Assembly (NCBI RefSeq): GCF_900113055.1
Contig: NZ_FONZ01000001.1
Location: 372,001 to 436,000, forward strand
Length of the DNA stretch: 64,000 nt
Origin: Flavimobilis marinus
Lineage (GTDB): Bacteria; Actinomycetota; Actinomycetes; Actinomycetales; Cellulomonadaceae
Direction of reading: 5' to 3'
Part shown: positions 57,783 to 64,000 of the stretch, in pieces
Layout of the letters: the number at the start of each line of letters is the position of its first letter
Numbering within the stretch: position 1 is the stretch's first letter
Program-made: the position numbers and the translations under genes
The notes under the pieces: model-generated
Seen by the model: the letters and a program-made list of their open reading frames with translations, nothing else
The model's database searches: none
What the model was told of the DNA's origin: nothing

Positions 57783-58874
57783 TCAGAGGTTGAGCTTGTC
57801 CAGTAGCCAGATGAATGCACAGAAACCGAGCACGAAGACGGCGATCCACTTGAACACCAGCAGGGTGAACTTCACGCGATCGACCGGGTACTCACCCTCG
57901 ACCTGGCCGGTTTGCCCGTCGACGAGGACCATCCAGGTCTTGCCTGCCGCGACGTACGTGAGCACCCACAGCGGTGCGAGCAGCAGCGCGAAGCGGACGT
58001 GCGAGTAGGTGGTGGTGGTCGACCCGATCCGCGTCTCGTCGCCGCCGATGTCGTCGCGGACGTCGTTGCGGATGCGCTTCTTCTCGACCTTGCGACGTAC
58101 TTCGTCGAACGCGGCTGCGGGATCGACGTCGTACCGCGTGGCGGTGTGCCCCGCGAGGTACTCCGGCTGGAACGGCACCGTGGCCGTGAGGTCGAGCTTG
58201 CGCACGATCCGGCTCTGGCCGATTCCCAGGTCCCGGCCCTCGACCACGTGGCTGGTGATCGGGGTGTCGACCGAGCCGCTCACGTCGTGCCAGTCGGCGC
58301 GCAGCTCGACGCGTCCGTCATCGAGACGGACGGCCTTGCGGATACCACGCTGGCCCTCGTAGGCCGTGGTGGCCGTCGCGGAGAAGGTCCACAGGGGCAG
58401 GTACGTGCTCGTGAAGGACTCAGCCGCATTGACGTTCTTGAGCTCGTCGAGACCGACCTCCTGGTCGGTCACCCACGCGACGAACGCGTCTGCTGCTCGG
58501 CGGCGGTCGATGAGGAAGGGCAGCACCCCCGAGGGGGGGACGACGCCGTCGGGTTGGGCGACGGGGACGAGGTGACCCCGGCAGAACTGGCAGATGCTGG
58601 CGAGGGCGGCGCTCTCGGTCGTGGCGTGGCACCCCTCGCACGTCATGACCACCCCGCCGAGGCTCGAGACCTGGCGGCCGGCGTTGTCGCGCTCCCACTC
58701 GTCGTACGGCTGCTCGACCAGAGCAGGACCGGTCCGAACCTCGATCGCGCTCGTCGTGCCACAGCGCACACACGTGAGGTGCGTCGTGCCTGGCGCGAAA
58801 CGAAGCTGCGATGCGCACGTCGGGCAGCTGAGCTCGAGGATCGCGGGCTGCTCGGAGTTCTCGCCTGTGGTCAT
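57783..58874 (-). CDS. double zinc-ribbon membrane protein, copy C
   Basis: A 363-residue near-duplicate of copy A: apart from the first ~15 and last ~15 residues, only about twenty positions differ, and the DNA is likewise almost the same over ~1 kb. The features are the same: two zinc ribbons, middle domain, two C-terminal membrane helices. It is the first gene of the three, behind GAGGAG, and lies just downstream of tadC on the same strand. Confidence 0.8.
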   Translation of the reverse strand: MTTGENSEQPAILELSCPTCASQLRFAPGTTHLTCVRCGTTSAIEVRTGPALVEQPYDEWERDNAGRQVSSLGGVVMTCEGCHATTESAALASICQFCRGHLVPVAQPDGVVPPSGVLPFLIDRRRAADAFVAWVTDQEVGLDELKNVNAAESFTSTYLPLWTFSATATTAYEGQRGIRKAVRLDDGRVELRADWHDVSGSVDTPITSHVVEGRDLGIGQSRIVRKLDLTATVPFQPEYLAGHTATRYDVDPAAAFDEVRRKVEKKRIRNDVRDDIGGDETRIGSTTTTYSHVRFALLLAPLWVLTYVAAGKTWMVLVDGQTGQVEGEYPVDRVKFTLLVFKWIAVFVLGFCAFIWLLDKLNL

Positions 58875-58923
58875 CTGTTCGCGCTCCTCGGTTGGACGAT
58901 CTGGGGGCTGGAGAAGGTGTGGG

Positions 58924-59793
58924 TCAGAAGCCCACGCCGGAGAACATCGGGACGAGAACCATGAGCAGGATCCCTGCGAACATGAGCATCATCGGCGCGA
59001 GCAGCTTCGTGCCGGCCTTGTTGGACTGCCGCTGGACGATCTGCTTCTTGGCCTGCCACGCCTCGGAGCTCTGCTGGGTCAGCATGGCAGGCAGGTCCGC
59101 GCCACCTCGCTGGATGCTCTGGATCAGCAGCGCGGCCAGCTTCTTGACCTGGGGCAGCGTGCTGCGCGTGCCGAAGTCCTGGATCGCGACGACGTCGGAC
59201 TCACCGTTCTCCATCTGCTCGACCGACCGGCGCATCTCCTCGTATATCGCCGAGTCACCGCCGCGGCTCGTCTGCAGCCAGGCCTCGCGCAGGATCATCC
59301 CGGCACTCGTCAGGAGCGCGAGCGTCGAGACTACCTCGCTAAAGTCGCGAACCATCTCGGCGTTACGCTCGCGCACCTGCGTCTTGAGCCGCTCGGAGAA
59401 GTAGTAGGCGGCAAGGAAGGCTGCGACCAGCATGAGCGCGAGGATCTGGACGTCGTTCGTGAGCCCATAGATGCCGATGGCGGCAATGGCACCCGTGAGG
59501 GCGGTGACGACTTGCTGCGCCCGGACGGTGCGGAGGTAGAACTCGCTGTACCGGGCACCGAAGATGATCTCCATGAGCTGGCGCAGCTGGACGTCGGCGC
59601 GGGTCCGGTAGCCATAGCCGACCCGCTCGAGCAGCTCGAAGCCGATCGGGTAGAGCTCCTTGAAGGGATAGGCCTTGGCGTCGAGATTCTCGAACAGGGC
59701 GGCGTGGCGTCGGCCTCGGACGAACAGGACGATCCACGCGCCGAGCAGCACGGTCCCCGTGCCCATGATGATGATCTGTGGGGCGGTCAGCAT
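58924..59793 (-). CDS. tadC: Tad pilus inner-membrane protein TadC (T2SSF domain)
   Basis: A 289-residue protein with an N-terminal helix (IIIMGTGTVLLGAWIVLF), a pair of helices near 95-125 (IAAIGIYGLTNDVQILALML) and a C-terminal helix (LLAPMMLMFAGILLMVLVPM). The T2SSF cytosolic domain lies between (SEVVSTLALLTSAGMILREAW). With TadB it forms the platform on which the TadA motor acts. It starts 7 bases after tadB. Confidence 0.88.
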   Translation of the reverse strand: MLTAPQIIIMGTGTVLLGAWIVLFVRGRRHAALFENLDAKAYPFKELYPIGFELLERVGYGYRTRADVQLRQLMEIIFGARYSEFYLRTVRAQQVVTALTGAIAAIGIYGLTNDVQILALMLVAAFLAAYYFSERLKTQVRERNAEMVRDFSEVVSTLALLTSAGMILREAWLQTSRGGDSAIYEEMRRSVEQMENGESDVVAIQDFGTRSTLPQVKKLAALLIQSIQRGGADLPAMLTQQSSEAWQAKKQIVQRQSNKAGTKLLAPMMLMFAGILLMVLVPMFSGVGF

Positions 59794-59800
59794 GGTCGCC

Positions 59801-60649
59801 TCAAATCTTGATGGTCATGATGCGGCGGGCGAGCGCGTACGCGCCGAGGAACATGGAGACCGCGACGAGCGTGCACAGCACCCCTACCGGCGAACGGAGG
59901 CCCTCGGCGAAGGTGCCGCCGCCGGTCTTGAGCAGCGCGACGAGGATCACCGGGATCACGACCATGATGAAGGACTCGTTCTTGCTGGCCACGAGGCCGG
60001 TCTCGATGTCTGCACTGATCTGCATCTTCTCGGTGAGGATCTGGTGGCAGTTCTTCACGGCGAGCTTCATGTCGGCACCGCGGAGGTAGGCGATCTTGAA
60101 CACGTTGGCGAAGGACTCGATGTCGGCGCTCGCGCTGCGCTCGCCGAGGTCGTGCAGCATGTCCTCGATGCGGATGTTGTTGTGGAACCCTGCGATCAGG
60201 AGGTTGAGCTCCTGGACGATCGGCGCGTCGGGCGAGTGCTGGCGCTCGAGGTCGTCGCGAGCCAGCTGGAACCCCTGGATGACGGTGCCTCCGGCGCTCA
60301 GCGAGCCCACGAGGCTGTCGAGCATGTCGCGGAACTGGGTCTGCAGCACCTGTGCCCGTGCCTGCCGGATCTGCTCGCTGCGCAACCGGAGGAACGCCCG
60401 TGCTGCGACAAGGGCTGGCACGCCGACGACGATCGCGTCGAGCACGCGGGTCACCGTCGTCGGTTCGCCCTCGGGCGTCATGCCGAGACCACCGAAGAAG
60501 AGGTACCCGACGAATCCGCCCACGGCCATCGCCAGTGCGGCGTATCCGAGCCGTTCGGCGATGCTTAGGTGGTAGACGCCGTAGTCGTAGGCCGGGACGT
60601 TGATCAGGGAAGGCCGGTGCTGCGGTCGGCGCGGCTGTTTCGCGGTCAT
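59801..60649 (-). CDS. tadB: Tad pilus inner-membrane protein TadB (T2SSF domain)
   Basis: A 282-residue protein with N-terminal helices (LGYAALAMAVGGFVGYLFFGG), the T2SSF core MLDSLVGSLSAGGTVIQGFQ and IRIEDMLHDLGERSASADIE, and a C-terminal helix pair. Ten bases separate it from tadA. No pilin gene lies in the window; it may be beyond it or in another locus. Confidence 0.88.
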   Translation of the reverse strand: MTAKQPRRPQHRPSLINVPAYDYGVYHLSIAERLGYAALAMAVGGFVGYLFFGGLGMTPEGEPTTVTRVLDAIVVGVPALVAARAFLRLRSEQIRQARAQVLQTQFRDMLDSLVGSLSAGGTVIQGFQLARDDLERQHSPDAPIVQELNLLIAGFHNNIRIEDMLHDLGERSASADIESFANVFKIAYLRGADMKLAVKNCHQILTEKMQISADIETGLVASKNESFIMVVIPVILVALLKTGGGTFAEGLRSPVGVLCTLVAVSMFLGAYALARRIMTIKI

Positions 60650-60659
60650 GGTCCTCGCC

Positions 60660-61898
60660 TCAGATCTCGACCTGGTAGCCCGCGAGCTGCAGCTTCGCGG
60701 CGCCCAGGAACGGGTTGTCGGTGCGTTCCAGGCGGCCCGAAACCCGGCGCTGGGTGCTGGCCGCGTCCTCCCGGAACTCGAACAGCGGGTTGAGCACGAT
60801 CTTGCCGTCCTGATAGCCCACGACCTCGGAGATCGCCATGGTGCGGCGCGAGTGGTCGCGCAGCCGCGACAGGTGGATGATGATGTCGAGCGCGGAGGCG
60901 ATCTGCTGACGGATGGCCTCCAGCGGCAGGGTCGCCGAGGCCTGCAGCACCATCGTCTCGAGTCGGCTCAGCATGTCCGAGGTCGAGTTGGCGTGGCCGG
61001 TCGACAGCGAGCCGTCGTGGCCCGTGTTCATCGCCTGGAGCATGTCGAGCGCCTCGGCACCACGGACCTCGCCCACCACGATGCGCTCGGGCCGCATGCG
61101 GAGCGACGAGCGGATGAGGTCGCGGATCGTGACCTCGCCGGTTCCCGCGACGTTTGCGTTGCGCGTCTCAAGGCGCACGAGGTTGGTCACGTTCTCGATT
61201 TGGAGCTCGGCCGAGTCCTCGATCGTGATGATGCGCTCGTCGGAGCCGATGAAGTTGCTGAGGGCGTTCAGGAACGTCGTCTTGCCGGAACCTGTGCCGC
61301 CGCTGATGAAGATGTTGTACTTCGCCTGGACCAGGAGCCGCAGGAACTCGGCGACGTCCTCGGTGAGCGAGCCGTAGCCGACCAGCCTCCGGATGGTCAT
61401 CGGGTCCCGGGAGAACTTGCGGATGGTCACGGTGGGTCCGTCGAGCGCAACCGGAGGCAGCACCACGTTGACGCGAGACCCGTCGGCCAGCCGGGTGTCG
61501 ACGATCGGGTTCGCCTGGTTGACCTCGCGGCCCGCCATGCCGACGATGCGCTGGATGATGTCCTCCAGACGGCGCTCGCTCTCGAACCCGCCGGGGACCT
61601 TCTGGATGCGCCCGGAGCGTTCGACGAAGACGTTGTCGGGGCCGTTGACCATGACCTCAGTGACGGTCTCGTCAGAGAGCAGGCTGTCGAGCAGGCCGAG
61701 CCCGCGGATGGACCCGTACACCTGCTGGACGATCTGCACCTTCTCGCTGATCGAGAGGTAGCGGTCGGCGGTGCGGCTCTCCAGGAGCTGGCGCACGTGG
61801 TCCTCGAGCTCGTCGTCGCCGAGCCGGACCAGGGCGGGATCGAGCAGGACGTGGGCGCGCAGCTCGTCAGCGATCGTGCGGAGCTCGTCGCTGTTCAC
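60660..61898 (-). CDS. tadA: Tad pilus assembly ATPase TadA (CpaF family)
   Basis: A 412-residue secretion ATPase: Walker A SGGTGSGKTTFLNAL, Asp box IITIEDSAELQI, Walker B MRPERIVVGEVRGAEALDML and His box GHDGSLSTGHANS. It powers pilus extension, and in some systems retraction. GTG 61898 was chosen because it overlaps the tadZ stop (GTGA). Confidence 0.95.
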   Translation of the reverse strand: MNSDELRTIADELRAHVLLDPALVRLGDDELEDHVRQLLESRTADRYLSISEKVQIVQQVYGSIRGLGLLDSLLSDETVTEVMVNGPDNVFVERSGRIQKVPGGFESERRLEDIIQRIVGMAGREVNQANPIVDTRLADGSRVNVVLPPVALDGPTVTIRKFSRDPMTIRRLVGYGSLTEDVAEFLRLLVQAKYNIFISGGTGSGKTTFLNALSNFIGSDERIITIEDSAELQIENVTNLVRLETRNANVAGTGEVTIRDLIRSSLRMRPERIVVGEVRGAEALDMLQAMNTGHDGSLSTGHANSTSDMLSRLETMVLQASATLPLEAIRQQIASALDIIIHLSRLRDHSRRTMAISEVVGYQDGKIVLNPLFEFREDAASTQRRVSGRLERTDNPFLGAAKLQLAGYQVEI

Positions 61899-62986
61899 GG
61901 TGACACCGCAGAGACCAGCGAACCGAGCGCGCCGGCGGCGTAGATGTGCTCGAGCACGTCGGCCTCCGTGGCGCCCTCGTAGCGAGCCACGACCGCGACG
62001 GACGGCAGCGGGCTCTCTGGGTCTACCTGTGACCGGGACGCGCTGGCGCGGTTGTAGACGACGGTCGACCTCGACGTCACGCTCGTCTCGTGAGTCTGGT
62101 CGAGGCGTTCGAGGATCCTCGAGGCACGCCGTACCTTGAGGTTGGGGGTCGGCCGGCCGTCGGTCACGAGCACGAGTCGCGCCGATCTCTCGACGTGGTT
62201 CCAGATCTCCTCGAGCCGGTCGAAGCCGACGTCGAGCACGACACAGTCGAAGACGTCCGACGGCAGGAGGGCATCGAGGAGCACCACGACGTCCTCGTCG
62301 TCCATGTCGAGCAGGTCGGCGGGGTCGACCGCGGTGGGGAAGTGGTGGACGCCGTAGGCGTCCGGCCGGGAGAGCGTGTCGAGCTGGAGCTGCAGGTTGC
62401 CTCGGCGCCGCTTGACGGCATAGACGACGTCGCTGAACGTCGGGCCGCCGTTCGCCACGACCCCGGTGATCTGGCTCGTGTCGGAACAGCGGTCGAGGTC
62501 GAGGTAGAGCACGCGACGGCGCTCTGCCTGCATGGCCAGCGTGCGAGCCAGGGTGAGGGCCACGGTGGACGTGCCGACCCCGCCTGCCGGGGACGAGACC
62601 GTCACCAGCCGTGTCGATCCGCCGCCGTGGTGACGGCGAAGCTCGACGGAGCCGCTGGTCGCGTCCATCAGCTGCACGATGTGTCGGAAGAGCTCGTCGA
62701 GCCGGCTGTACCGGGGCACCGCGAGCACGCCGTCCACGGCAGCGACGGCCGGCGAGTCGACGAGCCAGCCCATCGAGCAGCGGGCGGGAAGCTGGTCGGC
62801 CGTGATGCCGAACGAGGCGTCGGCGAGGAACACGTGGGCACGGACGTCCGGGGCGGCGCGGAGGGCCAGGTGCGCGTCGGTGAAGCCGTGGACGTCGATC
62901 CGTCCGGGATACGCGCTCATCAGCCGGGGAGCCAGCCGTTCGAGGTAGTCCTGGTCCGGATCGAGCACGATGAGCTGGATACGCAT
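61895..62986 (-). CDS. tadZ: Tad pilus localisation protein TadZ/CpaE (MinD-like ATPase)
   Basis: A 363-residue protein: N-terminal receiver-like domain (IQLIVLDPDQDYLERLAPRL) lacking a clear phosphoacceptor, then a MinD/ParA-like ATPase with the altered Walker A SSPAGGVGTSTVALTLART and LYLDLDRCSD. The P-loop lysine of canonical ParA (GKST) is threonine here, as in the TadZ family. It marks where the pilus is built. ATG 62986 follows AGGA. Confidence 0.88.
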   Translation of the reverse strand: MRIQLIVLDPDQDYLERLAPRLMSAYPGRIDVHGFTDAHLALRAAPDVRAHVFLADASFGITADQLPARCSMGWLVDSPAVAAVDGVLAVPRYSRLDELFRHIVQLMDATSGSVELRRHHGGGSTRLVTVSSPAGGVGTSTVALTLARTLAMQAERRRVLYLDLDRCSDTSQITGVVANGGPTFSDVVYAVKRRRGNLQLQLDTLSRPDAYGVHHFPTAVDPADLLDMDDEDVVVLLDALLPSDVFDCVVLDVGFDRLEEIWNHVERSARLVLVTDGRPTPNLKVRRASRILERLDQTHETSVTSRSTVVYNRASASRSQVDPESPLPSVAVVARYEGATEADVLEHIYAAGALGSLVSAVSP

Positions 62987-63022
62987 AAGTCCTGTCCCCG
63001 GGGATAACGTGAGCCGCGACAC

Positions 63023-63052
63023 TTCGACCGCGCCAGTAGCGTAGCGGTCGAA
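63023..63052. promoter_or_regulatory. 9-bp inverted repeat in the tadZ/lipoprotein divergent gap
   Basis: TTCGACCGC (63023-63031) and GCGGTCGAA (63044-63052) are exact complements separated by 12 bases, 38 bases upstream of the tadZ start. A regulator binding here could govern the Tad operon and, further away, the divergent lipoprotein gene. No linked regulator gene is seen. Confidence 0.35.
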
Positions 63053-63173
63053 CGCGCACGTGCGAGCGAGAGGTCCGCATGGTGCCAAGCGATTGCAGGG
63101 CTGTGTCCTGACCGTTAGTGTTCGACCCGCCTGCCATAGCCGTGGCGGTGGTCGACCGAGAAGGGTGTGTCGA

Positions 63174-64000
63174 ATGGTCAGCAGGACGACCAGTCCAGTG
63201 GTCCGGAGTCTCGTGACCGGCGCGGCGCTCGTGCTCATGCTCGGAGCGTGCAGCGACAGCGGTGAGTCTCCGGCTCCGACGGGATCGGCCTCCGTGCCGT
63301 CGGCGAGCTCCTCCGCGTCCCCTGAGTCCCCTGCTCCGGATCTGTGTCCGGACCAGGACACGATCACCGATGCCGGCGAGATCGCCACCTTCGCGGTCGT
63401 CGGCGAGGCCACCGCGGCGCAGGACGAGGCCGCGGAGTTCCACGGACAGACGTGGCGCAGATTCCTGCCGCTCACGGTGACGAACCCGTTGGACTTCACG
63501 TGCAAGATCAACGTCGTCGTGTCCGTGACGGGCAGTGACGACGGCTACGTCGACGGCGGCGGAACGGTCGTCCTCGGTCCGGGCGAGACCGCGGAGCTGC
63601 AGATCTTCGACCTCGACTCGACCTTCGAGTTCGAGGGCGACACCGAGGATGCTGCGCCCGCCGAGACCCTCACCCCGACCGTGCACCAGGTCAGCACCGG
63701 GCCGGTGTACGACTACTACGACGCCGAGTTCGAGTTTGGTGAGATCACGGGCGAGGGCGCCGAGGCCGTGCTCCCCGTGACCGTGACGAAGAACGCGATC
63801 CGGGACGGCGTTCCCGAGGCGGCCGGGCTCAAGTCGCGGGACGTGCTCTACATCGACGGGCTCGATGCCTCGGGTGCGGCTGTGGCGCGCTTCATGGTGA
63901 CTGCCGAACCCGCGCCCGAGGTCGGCAGCTCGCAGACGTACGAGGTGCCGGCCACGATCGCTGGCAACTACGACAATGCCGGTCGCGCGTTCCAACCGCT
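63174..64000 (+). CDS. exported lipoprotein (3' end outside window)
   Basis: Starts at ATG 63174 with a signal peptide (VVRSLVTGAALVLMLGAC) and lipobox LGAC, then a Ser/Pro-rich linker. The 275 visible codons are acidic and beta-rich (FLPLTVTNPLDFTCKINVVV, GPGETAELQIFDLDS). The last part contains EAAGLKSRDVLYIDGLDASG, which has the look of a PDZ-like or proline-isomerase-associated loop, but no firm family can be named. Function unknown; it diverges from tadZ. Confidence 0.65.
   Translation, partial: MVSRTTSPVVRSLVTGAALVLMLGACSDSGESPAPTGSASVPSASSSASPESPAPDLCPDQDTITDAGEIATFAVVGEATAAQDEAAEFHGQTWRRFLPLTVTNPLDFTCKINVVVSVTGSDDGYVDGGGTVVLGPGETAELQIFDLDSTFEFEGDTEDAAPAETLTPTVHQVSTGPVYDYYDAEFEFGEITGEGAEAVLPVTVTKNAIRDGVPEAAGLKSRDVLYIDGLDASGAAVARFMVTAEPAPEVGSSQTYEVPATIAGNYDNAGRAFQP

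Noticed and set aside
61899-63995. Apparent 5' extension of the tadA reading frame to over 1100 codons
   Set aside because: The upstream part lies in another frame of tadZ and across the divergent gap; the GTG at 61898 overlapping the tadZ stop fits the TadA N-terminus.
1-64000. CRISPR array
   Set aside because: No run of regularly spaced direct repeats was found; the intergenic palindromes are single copies at separate sites.

Overview
The window is one contiguous piece of a high-GC actinobacterial chromosome. Three things point to this: the G+C-rich codon use with many GTG starts, the syntenic block tRNA-Thr, tRNA-Met, rpmG, two MaoC-fold dehydratase genes, murB, tRNA-Trp, secE, nusG, rplK, rplA, rplJ, rplL, and the family content (GAF-ANTAR, YtrA-like GntR, FrnE, SWIM/SNF2, Tad pilus genes). 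A Cellulomonas-like member of the Micrococcales is the best guess. That is inferred from gene order and style, not from a database search.

Layout. 1-10 kb holds ordinary genes: the end of recQ, a bacteriophytochrome fused to a PP2C-type phosphatase, an FAD dehydrogenase, the peroxide pair ohrR-ohr with a readable operator/promoter, thymidine kinase, gluconokinase, a GAF-ANTAR antiterminator and an ABC-F ATPase. 10-11.5 kb is a GntR/membrane-protein operon.

11.5-30.8 kb is an accessory, defence-like island. It contains a macro-like/SIR2 fusion; a three-gene chaperone-like operon (J-domain-like protein, GrpE-like coiled-coil protein, and Hsp70 fused to a Zc3h12a-type NYN ribonuclease domain); a five-gene type I restriction-modification operon with an extra HTH/pseudo-methylase/TRD-like subunit and a small membrane protein inserted between hsdS and hsdR; a zinc-cluster protein; debris of a GH3 glycosidase and of a HEPN/ApeA-like gene; and an MntA/HepT toxin-antitoxin pair with a shortened HepT.

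30.8-38.6 kb carries frnE, a SWIM-SNF2 helicase, a glycosyltransferase, an acyl-CoA ligase and a MYG1-family protein. 38.7-55 kb is the conserved translation and cell-wall block, interrupted by a LacI regulator with two tandem MFS transporters behind a perfect palindrome, an aminoglycoside-phosphotransferase-fold protein and an add-HK-RR operon; it ends with an rplJ leader that contains a textbook terminator hairpin. 55-63 kb has a frameshifted lipoprotein, three tandem zinc-ribbon membrane proteins (two nearly identical) and tadZABC, and the window closes inside a secreted lipoprotein gene.

The best candidate for something new is the Hsp70-NYN operon at 13264-17974. It combines recognisable chaperone-cycle parts with an RNA-cleaving domain and sits between a SIR2 effector and a restriction system. 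A second thread is a family of nested intergenic palindromes at three gene ends.
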